Positions 8,234 through 19,044 of a DNA stretch of 64,000 nucleotides are shown here, piece by piece. Made by a program: the position numbers and the translations under genes. Positions within the stretch are counted from its first letter, which is position 1, and the number at the start of each line of letters is the position of its first letter. The notes beneath the pieces were generated by a model. That model ran no database searches and was not told the origin of the DNA. It saw nothing but the letters and a program-made list of their open reading frames with translations. The stretch lies in the NCBI GenBank assembly GCA_902616725.1, contig CACMTZ010000001.1, forward strand, positions 1-64,000, written 5' to 3'. The DNA comes from an uncultured Pelagibacteraceae bacterium. GTDB taxonomy: Bacteria; Pseudomonadota; Alphaproteobacteria; Pelagibacterales; Pelagibacteraceae.

Positions 8234-10159
8234 TTAAGCGCTTTTTTCTTTATTCTCGTCTTTTACTTCCTCAAAGTCCGCATCAACAACATTATCGTCT
8301 TTCTTTCCCTTTTCATCATTTCCATCATCTTTACTAGAATCTGGTTTTGTGCTTTGTTGTGACTTGTAAATAGCTTCTCCTAGTTTCATCGAAGCTTGTA
8401 CTAATGCCTCTGTCTTCTTCTTAATGTCCTCAATATCTTCACCTTTAAGAGATTCCTTTAATGCATTTGACCCATCTTCAATCGCTTTTTTCTCTGCATC
8501 TGAAACTTTAGATCCATGCTCTTTTAGATTTTTTTCAGTTGAGTGAATTAGAGTATCTGCCTGATTCCTAACATCAACAGACTCTCTTTTTTTCTTGTCT
8601 GCTTCTTTATTGGCTTCAGCATCTTTTACCATCTTTTCAATTTCCTCATCACTTAATCCACCAGAGGCTTGAATTTGAATTTTTTGTTCTTTACCCGTAC
8701 CTTTATCTTTAGCTGATACATTAACTATTCCATTAGCATCTATATCAAAAGTTACCTCAATTTGAGGAACTCCTCTTGGTGCAGGAGCAATACCAACTAG
8801 TTCAAAATTACCAAGTAATTTATTATCTGTTGCCATCTCTCTTTCACCCTGAAGAACACGTATTGAAACAGCTGGCTGATTATCTTCAGCAGTAGAAAAT
8901 ACCTGGCTTTTTTTTGTAGGTATCGTTGTATTTTTTTCAATAAGTTTTGTAGATACACCGCCTAGAGTTTCAATTCCTAGGGATAATGGTGTTACATCTA
9001 ATAAAAGAACATCTTTTACATCACCTTGTAAAACACCAGCTTGAATTGCAGCACCCATTGCAACCACTTCATCTGGATTAACACTTTTGTTTGGTTCTTT
9101 ACCAAAGAAATTTTTTACTTCAGAAATAACTTTTGGCATTCTAGTCATACCTCCAACCATTACCACTTCATCAACATCGCTTGCTGAAATTCCAGCATCT
9201 TTCAAAGCAGTTTTACATGGTGGAATAGTTTTAGCTATTAAGTCCTCAACTAAAGCTTCTAACTTAGCTCTAGTCATTTTTAAATTAATATGTTTAGGAC
9301 CAGTTTTGTCAGCAGTTATAAATGGTAAATTAATATCTGTTTGCTCAGCTGCTGAAAGTTCAATTTTTGCTTTTTCAGCCGCCTCTTTTAATCTTTGTAA
9401 TGCCAATTTATCAGTTTTTAAATCAATACCGCTATCTTTTTTGAACTCAGAAATTAAATATTCCACAACAGCGTTGTCAAAATCTTCCCCACCTAAAAAA
9501 GTGTCACCATTGGTGGATTTTACTTCAAAAACTCCATCTCCTAATTCAAGAATTGATACATCAAAAGTTCCCCCACCTAAATCGTAAACTGCAATTTTTT
9601 TATTTTGTTTCTTATCCAAACCATAAGCTAGTGAAGCTGCAGTTGGTTCATTGATAATTCTTAAAACTTCTAATCCAGCTATTTTTCCAGCATCCTTGGT
9701 AGCTTGTCTTTGTGCATCATTAAAATACGCAGGTACAGTTATTACCGCTTTCGTAACAGCTTGACCTAAGTATTTTTCAGCAGTCTCTTTCATTTTTTGG
9801 AGAATAAAAGCAGAAATTTGTGAAGGTGAATATTTTTCACCCTTGGCTTCAATCCATGCGTCACCCTTTTCAGAATTTACAATTTTAAAAGGTGCAGCTT
9901 CAATATCTTTTTTAACAGTTGGGTCTTCAAAATTTCTACCAATCAATCTTTTAACTGCAAAAATTGTATTTTCAGGATTTGTTACCGCTTGTCTCTTGGC
10001 AGGCTGTCCTATTAATTTTTCTTTTTCTTCAGTAAAAGCAACTACTGAAGGTGTAGTTCTTGCACCCTCTGCATTTTCCAAAACTTTTGCCTGGCTCCCT
10101 TCCATAATAGCTACACAAGAGTTTGTTGTTCCTAAATCTATTCCAATTATTTTGCTCAT
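8234..10159 (-). CDS. dnaK: Chaperone DnaK (Hsp70)
   Basis: 641 aa, full length. The ATPase domain begins [31 protein letters not shown], the phosphate motif [12 protein letters not shown] and [13 protein letters not shown] follow, then the linker [13 protein letters not shown] and the substrate domain, ending in an acidic Lys/Glu/Asp-rich tail ([10 protein letters not shown]). It folds and protects proteins with DnaJ and GrpE, both adjacent. A good Shine-Dalgarno (GAGGAGAA) precedes the ATG. The order grpE-dnaK-dnaJ is one strand and probably one operon. Confidence 0.99.
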   Translation of the reverse strand: MSKIIGIDLGTTNSCVAIMEGSQAKVLENAEGARTTPSVVAFTEEKEKLIGQPAKRQAVTNPENTIFAVKRLIGRNFEDPTVKKDIEAAPFKIVNSEKGDAWIEAKGEKYSPSQISAFILQKMKETAEKYLGQAVTKAVITVPAYFNDAQRQATKDAGKIAGLEVLRIINEPTAASLAYGLDKKQNKKIAVYDLGGGTFDVSILELGDGVFEVKSTNGDTFLGGEDFDNAVVEYLISEFKKDSGIDLKTDKLALQRLKEAAEKAKIELSAAEQTDINLPFITADKTGPKHINLKMTRAKLEALVEDLIAKTIPPCKTALKDAGISASDVDEVVMVGGMTRMPKVISEVKNFFGKEPNKSVNPDEVVAMGAAIQAGVLQGDVKDVLLLDVTPLSLGIETLGGVSTKLIEKNTTIPTKKSQVFSTAEDNQPAVSIRVLQGEREMATDNKLLGNFELVGIAPAPRGVPQIEVTFDIDANGIVNVSAKDKGTGKEQKIQIQASGGLSDEEIEKMVKDAEANKEADKKKRESVDVRNQADTLIHSTEKNLKEHGSKVSDAEKKAIEDGSNALKESLKGEDIEDIKKKTEALVQASMKLGEAIYKSQQSTKPDSSKDDGNDEKGKKDDNVVDADFEEVKDENKEKSA

Positions 10160-10219
10160 ATCAGTTATTTATTCTCCTCATATAGGGTTGAAATTGAATT
10201 CTACAAGTTCATTTAAATA

Positions 10220-10870
10220 TTATTTATCTCCTGAATTTTCTTTATTTTCCTCATTTTTTTCCTCTTTTTTTTCACTTTTTTTTGCTACGCCAACTAGAGC
10301 TGGTCTCAACAATCTATCTTTAATTGTGAATCCTTTTTGTATTTCTTGAACAATTGTTCCGGGTTCTTTTTGATCATCTTCTATTTCAATCATTGCTTGG
10401 TGAAAGTTTGGATCTAATTTTTTATTGAGACATTCAATAGGCTTGATTTTATTTTTTGAAAAAATTGAAATTAAATCTTTATTGATAATGTCAAAATGTT
10501 CGAGTGTTTTTTTTAATGCCTCAGTATCTTTTAAAGTTTCATCGTTTAATAAAATTTGTTTTGATCTTTCAAGATTATCTATTAAATTTAAAGCTTCTCT
10601 TGCAAAAGAAAACCCTCCATATTCAAAAGCATCTTCTTTTTCTTTTTCAAACCTTCTTCTTTGGTTTTCCATTTCAGCAAATGATCTTGCAAGTTTATCT
10701 TCTAACTCTAAAATTTTCTCTTCTGGGGTTTTTTCTTGATCTTTATCATGTTCTTGGTCTTGTTCTTTATCATTAGTTTCTAAATTTTCAGATTTTTGAT
10801 CTTGATTTAAATCTTTTTGATCTTTCTCTGATGGTTTGTCTGTATTTTCTTGGTTTTGATCTTTTTCCAT
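10220..10870 (-). CDS. grpE: Nucleotide-exchange factor GrpE
   Basis: 216 aa. The first ~55 residues are an unusually long low-complexity charged stretch rich in Asp, Gln, Glu and Lys. A long coiled-coil helix follows (LEDKLARSFAEMENQRRRFEK), then the head with the family signature near TIVQEIQKGFTIKDRLLRPALVGV. It releases ADP from DnaK. The gene is divergent from rdgB with only a short shared region, and 60 bases upstream of dnaK. Confidence 0.95.
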   Translation of the reverse strand: MEKDQNQENTDKPSEKDQKDLNQDQKSENLETNDKEQDQEHDKDQEKTPEEKILELEDKLARSFAEMENQRRRFEKEKEDAFEYGGFSFAREALNLIDNLERSKQILLNDETLKDTEALKKTLEHFDIINKDLISIFSKNKIKPIECLNKKLDPNFHQAMIEIEDDQKEPGTIVQEIQKGFTIKDRLLRPALVGVAKKSEKKEEKNEENKENSGDK

Positions 10871-10906
10871 ATGGACATATATGGTAAGAAAAAATTAAAT
10901 TTCCAG

Positions 10907-11509
10907 ATGCTAAAAAAAAAAATTAAACAACTCCTTATAGGTACAAATAACAAAGGAAAATTAAAGGAAATAAGAGATTTATTACCAGCTAGTATTAAAT
11001 CATTTCCCACCTCAAAATTTAATTTAAAGAGCCCAAGAGAAACAGGAAAGACTTTTAAAGAAAATTCCCTGATTAAATCTCAATACTTTTCAAAAAAAAC
11101 AAATCTAATCTGCTTAGCGGATGATTCTGGTTTAGAAATTGACATTTTAAATAAAAAACCAGGAATCTTTTCAGCACGATGGGCTGGAAAAAAATTAAAT
11201 TTTAATAAGGCAATTCAAAAAGTTTATAAGGCATTAGATAAAAAAGATAAAAATTGGAGAAATAAAAAAATTAATGCCAGGTTTGTTTGCGCCTTATCCA
11301 TAAGTGATTTAAATAAAAAAATAGCTTGTGTTGTTGGAAAAGTTGAAGGGTATATTTCCAAAAAACCTAAGGGTAAAAATGGGTTTGGATACGATCCAAT
11401 ATTTATTCCTAAAAATAAAACAAAAACTTTTGGCGAGATGAAGCCATTTCAAAAGTATAAATTAGACCACAGATCAGATGCTTTCAAAAAGCTTAGAAAA
11501 TTTCTTTAA
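10907..11509 (+). CDS. rdgB: RdgB/HAM1 non-canonical purine NTP pyrophosphatase
   Basis: I chose the ATG at 10907 (200 aa, family length), because the family begins close to LLIGTNNKGKLKEI; a longer frame back to 10850 would overlap grpE. Conserved blocks: LADDSGLEIDIL with the metal-binding acids, PGIFSARWAG and GKNGFGYDPIF. It hydrolyses dITP, dXTP and ITP to monophosphates, keeping deaminated purines out of DNA. The 3' end overlaps the convergent LpoA-like gene by 17 bases. Confidence 0.93.
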   Translation: MLKKKIKQLLIGTNNKGKLKEIRDLLPASIKSFPTSKFNLKSPRETGKTFKENSLIKSQYFSKKTNLICLADDSGLEIDILNKKPGIFSARWAGKKLNFNKAIQKVYKALDKKDKNWRNKKINARFVCALSISDLNKKIACVVGKVEGYISKKPKGKNGFGYDPIFIPKNKTKTFGEMKPFQKYKLDHRSDAFKKLRKFL

Positions 11510-12647
11510 TCTCTCCCCCATCAATTTTGTAAAAGTTTAATCTATGATTTATTTTGTTATTTTTAACATCAAAAATACCAATTTTACCTTTAAACGAATT
11601 TTCTTTTTTGAAAATATTTTTTATGTCTGAAAAATCAGATTTTAAAGATAAATAATAAATCAATCCTAAAAGATCATAACTTAATAAGCTTAAATGATTT
11701 GGTTTAGAATTGTAGGTATCTAGAAATTTTTTATTAAATGTCTCTAGATTTTGTTTATTAATTGATGGATAATATAAAGGCTGGATATTTTCCTCTAAAA
11801 GTAAACTTTTATCAAACCATTGATTAAGAGTTATAAATAATTTATTTCTTGGCGATACATCAGTGTAAATAAGTGAAGTAATTACACTTTTAAGATTTTC
11901 ATCAAAATCAGAAATAATAACTGAGTCAAAATTTACATTTCCAATTGTATATCGTTTTTCCAATTTCTTAATTTGTTCCTCCTTATCCACTAAATCTGAG
12001 TTTTCAACTCTTAAAATTTCATCAGCCAAGTTTTGTTTTCTCACATCATAATTTGTTATTTTTTCAATTTGCTTTGTAAGTTTAGTTGGTTCGGTTTCAT
12101 AAGTGTATTGTTTAAAAATTTTGATTTTTGATTTTTTAATTGCCTTTTTAATTTCATTTTTATAATCAAGGTCAGGTGTTAAAAAAATTGTTTTTTTTAC
12201 TTCACTTAATTCCAAAAAATCTTTAATTGCATTTAACTGGGATAAAGAATTTACTCCGCTGCTTATCACATTTTTTGGTAGATCATTTGTTTTATTTGTT
12301 AAAGATAGAAAAATAACATCTTGTATTTCATCCAAATACATTAAGCTTTTAAAAAAAATTGGACCGATAAAAATTTTTATTCCTTCATTTTTTAACTTAG
12401 TAGCTGATTGAAGAGTTTGATTAGGATCAATACCTGTGTCCATTGGATAAATTTCAATATTGTCTGTTCCAATATCACTCAAAGCCATCCGAGTTGATTT
12501 AATTATTGATTGTCCTAATTCTTTATATTCACCAGATAAAGGTGCAAGTAACCCAATTTTAATTTTTTCATTTTGTGAAAATGCAAATGAGTGATTTGTT
12601 AAATAGATAATTATTAATGTAAAAATAATTCTAAAAATTTTGTTCAT
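11493..12647 (-). CDS. LpoA-like penicillin-binding-protein activator / periplasmic binding protein
   Basis: 384 aa with an N-terminal signal peptide (hydrophobic about 4-24) but no lipobox Cys. The mature part begins KIKIGLLAPLSGEYKELG, the start of the type I periplasmic-binding fold shared by Leu/Ile/Val-binding proteins and LpoA. Context decides: it is divergent from rsmI, and a BON-domain lipoprotein follows rsmI, as in the E. coli yraL-yraM(lpoA)-yraP region. LpoA activates the peptidoglycan synthase PBP1A from the outer membrane; whether this soluble-looking form does so is inference. An amino-acid sensor role is the alternative. Confidence 0.7.
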   Translation of the reverse strand: MNKIFRIIFTLIIIYLTNHSFAFSQNEKIKIGLLAPLSGEYKELGQSIIKSTRMALSDIGTDNIEIYPMDTGIDPNQTLQSATKLKNEGIKIFIGPIFFKSLMYLDEIQDVIFLSLTNKTNDLPKNVISSGVNSLSQLNAIKDFLELSEVKKTIFLTPDLDYKNEIKKAIKKSKIKIFKQYTYETEPTKLTKQIEKITNYDVRKQNLADEILRVENSDLVDKEEQIKKLEKRYTIGNVNFDSVIISDFDENLKSVITSLIYTDVSPRNKLFITLNQWFDKSLLLEENIQPLYYPSINKQNLETFNKKFLDTYNSKPNHLSLLSYDLLGLIYYLSLKSDFSDIKNIFKKENSFKGKIGIFDVKNNKINHRLNFYKIDGGEIKEIF

Positions 12648-12679
12648 TTTAATGATACTATAATATTTTAATTACAAAT

Positions 12680-13543
12680 ATGATTGAAAATTTAAAATCT
12701 GCTAATAGAGTGTTCAAAAAAAGTCTATATTTAGTCTCAACTCCAATTGGAAATTTAAACGATATAAGTCTTAGAGCTATAGAAACTCTTAAAAGGTCAG
12801 ATTATGTTTTGTGTGAAGATACTAGAATATCTAAAAATTTATTAGAAAAATACCAAATCAAATCAAATTTAATTGCCAATCATAAATTCAATGAGAAAAA
12901 AAATGTTGTTAAAATTATAAATTTAATTAATCAAGGATCATTTATTTCTTTAATTTCAGATGCTGGCACCCCAGGCATTTCTGATCCAGGTTCTATATTA
13001 GTTAATGAGTGCATAAAGAATAATATCAATATTATTCCTATACCCGGTGCTTCAGCAGTAATATCAGCAGTATCAATATCAGGATTTTCAGAGAAGTTTT
13101 TCTTTTATGGATTTTTTCCTGAAAAGGATAAAATTTTAAAAGAGGATTTGGAAAATTTATCAAAATTAAACAGTTCAATCGTATTTTTCATTTCGCCAAA
13201 GAAAATTAATAAGAATATTCCTCTAATTAAAAAAAATTTTATAGGAAGAAAAATCCTAATTTGTAGAGAAATGACAAAGTTTTATGAGGAATATAAGAGA
13301 TCTAAAGTTGAAGATTTAGAACCATTAAAGAGTAATTTAAAAGGTGAATTGACTATTGTTATTTCGGAAAAGATTCATGACAAAAAAGCTTCACAAACTT
13401 TGGATGAATCAGATAAAAGATTGATTAGAGCGATGATAAATAAACTAAGTATAAAAGAAATAACTGATTTAATTATTCACAAAAATAGTATTTCAAAAAA
13501 AATTATCTATGATTATTGTTTGAAAATTAAAAATGAAAAATAA
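12680..13543 (+). CDS. rsmI: 16S rRNA (cytidine-1402-2'-O)-methyltransferase RsmI
   Basis: 287 aa. SAM-dependent tetrapyrrole-methylase fold with the family blocks LYLVSTPIGNLNDISLRAIE, VLCEDTRISK and LISDAGTPGISDPG, followed by PIPGASAVISAVS. It 2'-O-methylates C1402 in the ribosomal P site. The region upstream (32 bases) is shared with the divergent LpoA-like gene. Its 3' end overlaps the BON lipoprotein by 11 bases. Confidence 0.96.
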   Translation: MIENLKSANRVFKKSLYLVSTPIGNLNDISLRAIETLKRSDYVLCEDTRISKNLLEKYQIKSNLIANHKFNEKKNVVKIINLINQGSFISLISDAGTPGISDPGSILVNECIKNNINIIPIPGASAVISAVSISGFSEKFFFYGFFPEKDKILKEDLENLSKLNSSIVFFISPKKINKNIPLIKKNFIGRKILICREMTKFYEEYKRSKVEDLEPLKSNLKGELTIVISEKIHDKKASQTLDESDKRLIRAMINKLSIKEITDLIIHKNSISKKIIYDYCLKIKNEK

Positions 13544-14126
13544 AATACTTATTATACTTTTTGTTGGCTTCATTTTAAGTGGATGCGCAGGTGTATCGTC
13601 TTCAGGAATTTTTGGAACAGGTGTAAGTGTGGCTATCGATCCAAGATCTTTAGGGACACAGATAGATGATTCTTTGATGCAAAAAAACTTAACTGCTAGA
13701 ATTTTACTCCTAAATAAAAATTACCTTTTATCAGTAAAATCAAAAGTTTTGGATGGTAGAATATTTCTAACTGGAAAAGTTGATGAACCAGAAGAAAAAT
13801 TGAAATTAACCAAAATTGCATGGGAAACTGATGGAGTTAGGTCAGTTAGAAATGATATTAAAATAAAAGAGGCATTTAATTTTAAACAATCTGCCAAGGA
13901 TCTATTAATCACTTCGCAATTAAGGACTGCATTAATTTTGAACAAAGAAATTAAGGCAACAAATTACCAAATAGATACTTATAAAAAGAAAATCTATATT
14001 TATGGAATTTCACAAACTAAAGATGAAAAGGATTTGGTTATTACTGAGGCAAAAGAGATTTTAGATGTCGAAGATGTGATTGCTAGTATTTTATTAGTAG
14101 ATAATTTAAGAATTAAAACTAACTAA
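13533..14126 (+). CDS. BON-domain lipoprotein (DolP/YraP type)
   Basis: 197 aa. A lipoprotein signal peptide ends with lipobox L-S-G-C at about residues 15-18. Two BON domains follow, roughly 45-120 and 120-195, with the usual hydrophobic strands (VKSKVLDGRIFLTGKVD; TYKKKIYIYGIS). DolP-type proteins bind anionic phospholipid and maintain outer-membrane integrity. Position directly after rsmI and near the LpoA-like gene supports the yraP equivalence. The stop overlaps the convergent malic enzyme by 4 bases. Confidence 0.85.
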   Translation: MKNKILIILFVGFILSGCAGVSSSGIFGTGVSVAIDPRSLGTQIDDSLMQKNLTARILLLNKNYLLSVKSKVLDGRIFLTGKVDEPEEKLKLTKIAWETDGVRSVRNDIKIKEAFNFKQSAKDLLITSQLRTALILNKEIKATNYQIDTYKKKIYIYGISQTKDEKDLVITEAKEILDVEDVIASILLVDNLRIKTN

Positions 14127-16408
14127 TTTTTTTTATAATCAATTACATCAGCTGAGTAAGCTGCAATAGAGGCTAAATTTAAAATATCAGAAGTTGAAGA
14201 TCTCAAAGGTGCTATTTCAATAGGTAAACCCAAACCAATTAATAAAGGTCCAATTACCTTTGCTCTACTCATTGACTTAATCATTTTATAGGAAATAGCT
14301 GCACTATGTTGGCTGGGCATAATTAATACATTTGAGTTACCAACTATTTCTGAAAATGGATAAAGTTCTTTATACATTTCCTCCAAAGCAACATCTGGCT
14401 GCATTTCACCATCAAATTTAAAATCAACTTTATCATTTTTTAAAATTTCAACAGCATCACTTAGTCTTTTTGTTCTATCTGTAGCTGGCTCCCCAAAAGT
14501 AGAGTGAGATAAAAAAGCAACTTTTGGATCAAAACCAAATAATTTTGCAACCCTCGCTGCTGATTTTGCCATTTCAGCCAATTGTTTTGCGTCTGGATAC
14601 TCTATAACCGATGTATCGCAGATAAAGATTGTTTTACCTCTATTTACAACCAGGTTTAACCCAAACATAATTTCCCCAGGTCTTGGATCAACGACTTTAA
14701 TAATTTTTTCTAGTGAAGATGAGTATCTCCTTGTGTTCCCAGTTATCATCGCATCTGCATCCTGACACGCAACCATGCATGAAGCCCAAATAACTCTATC
14801 GTTTCTTACAAGTCTATCACAATCCCATTCTAACATTCCCTTTTCTCTTTGAAGTTTTTTAAATAAATATTTTACATATTTTTCTCTTTTAGCTGTGTCT
14901 TTTGAGTTTACAATTTCAATATCAAAATTTTCATTATAACCAATTTTTTTTATTTGATTTTTAATTAGTTCCTCTTTTCCAACTAGGATGGGTATTCCTA
15001 GGGCAGAGTTTTTAAAAGCTATAGCAGCTTTAAGTGTATTTTCATCCTCACCATCAGCAAAAACAACTTTTTTTTGTTTTTTCTTTATATAGCTATTAAC
15101 ACCTTGCATAATTGTTACAGTTGGATCTAATCGTTGCTTAAGTTGATCTTTATAAACATCAAAATTATCAATTTTTTTTCTTGCAACTCCAGCATCAATA
15201 GCAGCTTTAGCAACTGCAGCCGGTATTACACTAATTAATCTTGGATCGAATGTTGATGGAATTATGTAATCTTTTCCATAGTGTGGCCTCTCACCTCCCA
15301 TTGCTGCAATGACTTCATCCGGAACATCTTCTTTAGCTAATTTTGCTATTGCATGTGCAGCTGCAATTTTCATCTCCTCATTAATTGTTTTTGATCGTAC
15401 ATCTAATGCACCTCTAAAAATATATGGAAACCCTATTAAATTGTTTACTTGATTAGGATAATCTGACCTTCCTGTCGCTATAATTGCATCATCTCTAACC
15501 TCTTCAATTTCCTCAGGTGTAATTTCTGGGTCAGGGTTAGCACATGCAAATATAATTGGATTTTTTGCCATTTTTTTAACCATGTCTTTAGTTAACGCTC
15601 CTTTCGCAGATAAGCCTAAAAAAACATCTGCATTAGTAATAGCATCATCTAGAGTTCTATCTTTTGTTTCAATTGCATGACTTGATTTCCATTGGTTCAA
15701 ATTATCTCGACCTCTGTAAATGACTCCTGTTCTGTCTACCATTGTAATATTTTTTTGGGGTACACCAGTCTTTTTAAATAAATTAGCGCAAGCCATAGCC
15801 GAAGCTCCGGCACCATTGACAACTATTTTAACTCTATCAATTTTTTTTTTACTAATGTCCAAAGCATTAATAAGCGCTGCAGTTGTGATAATCGCAGTTC
15901 CATGCTGATCATCATGAAATACAGGTATATCAAGTATTTCTTTAAGCTTTTCTTCAATAATAAAACAATCCGGAGCAGCAATATCCTCAAGATTAATACC
16001 TCCAAAACTTGGAGCAAAATTTTTTATACTATTTATGATTTCATCTGGATTTTCGGAGTCTATCTCTAAATCAATAGAGTCAATATCAGCAAATCTTTTA
16101 AACAAAACAGCCTTACCTTCCATCACCGGTTTAGATGCTAACGCACCTAAATTTCCCATACCTAAAATTGCTGAGCCATTACTAATTACTGCAACAAGGT
16201 TTCCTTTACTTGTATAATCAAACACAGCCTCAGGATTATCACTGATTGCTCTCACAGGAGCAGCTACACCAGGCGAGTATGCTAAAGCCAGATCTCTTTT
16301 TGTCGTCATATTTTTTGAGGAAGATATTTCAATCTTGCCTGGCTTTTTATCTTTGTGAAAATCTAAAGCTTCTTTATCTGTGTAATGATCAATTTTTGTT
16401 TTTTTCAT
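14123..16408 (-). CDS. maeB: NADP-dependent malic enzyme with phosphotransacetylase-like C-terminus
   Basis: 761 aa three-part protein: malic enzyme N-terminal domain (LAYSPGVAAP, GNLGALASKPVMEGKA), an NAD(P)-binding domain (VVNGAGASAMACANL; FHDDQHGTA) and a C-terminal PTA/PTB-like domain from about 430 (VVFADGEDENTLKAA; MPSQHSAAISYKM). It decarboxylates malate to pyruvate; the C-terminal domain is thought to be regulatory in this family, binding acetyl-CoA. This length is standard for the MaeB type. Confidence 0.96.
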   Translation of the reverse strand: MKKTKIDHYTDKEALDFHKDKKPGKIEISSSKNMTTKRDLALAYSPGVAAPVRAISDNPEAVFDYTSKGNLVAVISNGSAILGMGNLGALASKPVMEGKAVLFKRFADIDSIDLEIDSENPDEIINSIKNFAPSFGGINLEDIAAPDCFIIEEKLKEILDIPVFHDDQHGTAIITTAALINALDISKKKIDRVKIVVNGAGASAMACANLFKKTGVPQKNITMVDRTGVIYRGRDNLNQWKSSHAIETKDRTLDDAITNADVFLGLSAKGALTKDMVKKMAKNPIIFACANPDPEITPEEIEEVRDDAIIATGRSDYPNQVNNLIGFPYIFRGALDVRSKTINEEMKIAAAHAIAKLAKEDVPDEVIAAMGGERPHYGKDYIIPSTFDPRLISVIPAAVAKAAIDAGVARKKIDNFDVYKDQLKQRLDPTVTIMQGVNSYIKKKQKKVVFADGEDENTLKAAIAFKNSALGIPILVGKEELIKNQIKKIGYNENFDIEIVNSKDTAKREKYVKYLFKKLQREKGMLEWDCDRLVRNDRVIWASCMVACQDADAMITGNTRRYSSSLEKIIKVVDPRPGEIMFGLNLVVNRGKTIFICDTSVIEYPDAKQLAEMAKSAARVAKLFGFDPKVAFLSHSTFGEPATDRTKRLSDAVEILKNDKVDFKFDGEMQPDVALEEMYKELYPFSEIVGNSNVLIMPSQHSAAISYKMIKSMSRAKVIGPLLIGLGLPIEIAPLRSSTSDILNLASIAAYSADVIDYKKN

Positions 16409-16458
16409 TTATGCTAATTAGGTGTACAAATGGGGTAAAATTAAGACTAATATGATTT

Positions 16459-17988
16459 ATGAATTTAGTTAAGTCAACAGGGACTTTTGGTTTTTATACT
16501 ATTATCAGTAGATTACTTGGTTATTTAAGAGACGTTTTGATAGCGATCTTTCTTGGAACAAGTTTTTTAGCAGATGTATTTTTTGTAGCATTCAGAATAC
16601 CTAATACTTTTAGGAGATTATTTGCAGAAGGAACTTTTAACGCAGCTTTTATACCAAGTTACACTTCAGAATTAGTAAAAAAAAAAACTGGATCACAAAA
16701 ATTTGCTAACGAAATTTTCAATTTATTATTTTTAGGACTATTGTTTTTAGTTTTAATTATAGAAATTTTCATGCCAGTTTTTGTAGGGTTAATAGCGCCA
16801 GGTTTTGTTGATAATTCAGAAAAAATTCAGCTAGCTGTCAATCTTACAAGGATAACTATGCCATTTTTAGTGTTTGTGAGTCTATCTTCTTTTTTTGCTG
16901 CAATTCTAAATTCTCACAATAAGTTTGCTGCAGCCTCTGCAGCTCCAATAATCCTTAATATAGTCTTGATTGGAATTTTATTTTTTGGAAAATTTCTTAA
17001 CGACGAACTAGTTTATTATTTATCATATGGAGTTTCTATTGCAGGATTATTACAACTTGTTTTTTTATATCAATTTGCGAAAAAATTTTATTCTATAAAT
17101 CTTAAGTTTAATTTCAAAATTGATAATAAGGTTAAATTTTTTTTTAAAAAACTTTTACCTAGTATTTTTTCATCTGGTGTAACACAAATTAATATTCTTG
17201 TAGGTACTATAATTGCATCTTTCCAAACTAGTGCCGTATCTTATCTATATTATGCTGATAGGATTTATCAAATAAACCTTGCAATCGCAGGAATTGCGAT
17301 AGGCGTGGTTGTTCTGCCACAACTTTCAAAACATGTTTTTTTAAAAAAGAAAAATAAAATTCTTTTACTACAAAATAAAGCTCTTGAGCTTAGTATGTTT
17401 TTAAGTCTACCAGCTGCAGTTGCTTTAATTGTAGGATCAGAACAAATTATTTCTGCATTATTTGGTTATGGCTCTTTTGATGAGTTGTCAGTAACTAACT
17501 CGGCAAAGGCACTTTACTATTTTGGATTAGGATTACCTGCTTTTGCTTTGATTAAAGTATTTTCGACTTTTTTTTTCGCAAATCAGGATACCAAAACACC
17601 ATTTTATATTTCATTATTTTCAGTAATTTTAAATATATTAATAAGTATTTATTTTTTTAGAGAAATTGGTTTTATAATCATTCCTATAGCTACGACAATT
17701 TCATCATGGTTTAATGCAATAATATTATTTTTTTACTTAAAAAATAAAAATTTATTTTATTTTAATGAATTATTTTTCGCCAAATTAATAAAAATACTTC
17801 TGGCCTCTATATTAATGGGAATATTTTTTGATTATTTAATTTTGTTTTTTCAAAATAAATTGATTTATGAATATAATTTTAAATCTTTCTATTTGATATT
17901 TTCAGCTTTTTTAAGTCTTATATTTTATTTGAGTTTTTCATTATTTATCAAAGCTTTCAAATATGGTGATATTAAACTAAAGTATTAA
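16459..17988 (+). CDS. murJ: Lipid II flippase MurJ (MviN)
   Basis: 509 aa with about 14 hydrophobic segments. The N-terminus has the MurJ block ([20 protein letters not shown], then [21 protein letters not shown]) containing conserved Arg residues of the central cavity. It flips lipid II to the periplasm for peptidoglycan synthesis. Divergent from maeB with 50 bases between; trpS follows after 2 bases and is probably cotranscribed. Confidence 0.96.
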   Translation: MNLVKSTGTFGFYTIISRLLGYLRDVLIAIFLGTSFLADVFFVAFRIPNTFRRLFAEGTFNAAFIPSYTSELVKKKTGSQKFANEIFNLLFLGLLFLVLIIEIFMPVFVGLIAPGFVDNSEKIQLAVNLTRITMPFLVFVSLSSFFAAILNSHNKFAAASAAPIILNIVLIGILFFGKFLNDELVYYLSYGVSIAGLLQLVFLYQFAKKFYSINLKFNFKIDNKVKFFFKKLLPSIFSSGVTQINILVGTIIASFQTSAVSYLYYADRIYQINLAIAGIAIGVVVLPQLSKHVFLKKKNKILLLQNKALELSMFLSLPAAVALIVGSEQIISALFGYGSFDELSVTNSAKALYYFGLGLPAFALIKVFSTFFFANQDTKTPFYISLFSVILNILISIYFFREIGFIIIPIATTISSWFNAIILFFYLKNKNLFYFNELFFAKLIKILLASILMGIFFDYLILFFQNKLIYEYNFKSFYLIFSAFLSLIFYLSFSLFIKAFKYGDIKLKY

Positions 17989-17990
17989 AT

Positions 17991-18992
17991 ATGGAAAAAA
18001 AAATATTTTCAGGTGTTCAACCTACTGGAAATCTTCATCTTGGAAATTATTTGGGAGCAATTAAAAATTTTGTAAAACTTAATAATGAAGATCAAAATGA
18101 GTGCGTGTTCTGTGTTGTTGATCTTCATGCCATAACAGTTGCTCAAGATCCAAAAAAATTAAAAGATAATATTTATGAAACTGTAGCAACTTTTATTGCT
18201 TGTGGTATTGATCCTAAAAAAAGTATTATCTTTAATCAATCAAGTGTGAGTGCTCATCCAGAAACAGCCTGGATATTAAGTTGTGTTGCTAGAATGGGAT
18301 GGCTTAATAGAATGACCCAATTTAAAGAGAAAGCCGGAAAAGATAAAGAAAAAGCAAGTATCGGTCTTTATTCTTATCCTGTTCTAATGGCAGCAGATAT
18401 TTTGTTATATGACACCACCCACGTACCTGTTGGAGATGATCAAAAGCAACATTTGGAACTTTGTCGAGATATAGCCCAAAAATTTAATAATGATTTCAAT
18501 GCTGACAATTTTTTTAAAATTCCTGAGCCATTAATTCAAAAAGAGTTTTCAAGAATTATGAGCTTGAGAGATGGTACAAAAAAAATGAGTAAATCTGAAT
18601 TATCAGATCTGAGCAGGATAAATTTAACAGATGATAAAGAACAAATAATAAATAAAATCAAAAAAGCAAAAACTGATACTTTGCCATTACCATCCGCTAG
18701 TGCAGATTTAGAAAAAAGACCCGAGGCAAAGAATTTGATGGGTATTTATTCTAGTTTGATGGATGTAAGTTTAGAGGATACAATAAATAAATTTTCTGGA
18801 AAAAATTTCTCAGAACTAAAAGAAAATTTATCACAAGTTATGATTGATAAAATTTATCCAATATCTTTGGAAATTAAAAAGTTGTTAAGTGAAAAAAAAT
18901 ATTTAGATAAAATACTATTAGAGGGAACTCAAAAAGCAGATAAAATAGCTTCGGAAAAAGTAAAAAAAATCCAAGAACTTGTTGGTTTTTAG
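17991..18992 (+). CDS. trpS: Tryptophanyl-tRNA synthetase
   Basis: 333 aa class I synthetase. The HIGH-type motif is [10 protein letters not shown] after FSGVQPTG, the Trp pocket includes [24 protein letters not shown] (conserved run split here by family variation), and KKMSKS is the second ATP motif. It charges tRNA-Trp in the cytoplasm. Two bases after murJ, in the same direction, so probably cotranscribed. Confidence 0.97.
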   Translation: MEKKIFSGVQPTGNLHLGNYLGAIKNFVKLNNEDQNECVFCVVDLHAITVAQDPKKLKDNIYETVATFIACGIDPKKSIIFNQSSVSAHPETAWILSCVARMGWLNRMTQFKEKAGKDKEKASIGLYSYPVLMAADILLYDTTHVPVGDDQKQHLELCRDIAQKFNNDFNADNFFKIPEPLIQKEFSRIMSLRDGTKKMSKSELSDLSRINLTDDKEQIINKIKKAKTDTLPLPSASADLEKRPEAKNLMGIYSSLMDVSLEDTINKFSGKNFSELKENLSQVMIDKIYPISLEIKKLLSEKKYLDKILLEGTQKADKIASEKVKKIQELVGF

Positions 18993-19044
18993 GATTTTTT
19001 TATTAACAAGTTTCATTTTTATAATTATTGATTATATATAAATC

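Noticed and set aside
9087..9587. Long open frame antisense to dnaK
   Set aside because: It mirrors codon bias of dnaK, has no ribosome-binding site or recognisable domain, and is a shadow of the real gene.
10180..10207. Heat-shock (sigma-32-like) promoter CTTGTAG-N13-CCCTATAT before dnaK on the minus strand
   Set aside because: The predicted start would fall on the dnaK Shine-Dalgarno, and the -35 has two mismatches; too weak to list as a feature.
10850..10906. Longer rdgB start overlapping grpE
   Set aside because: The first 19 residues do not resemble the family, whose N-terminus matches the ATG at 10907.
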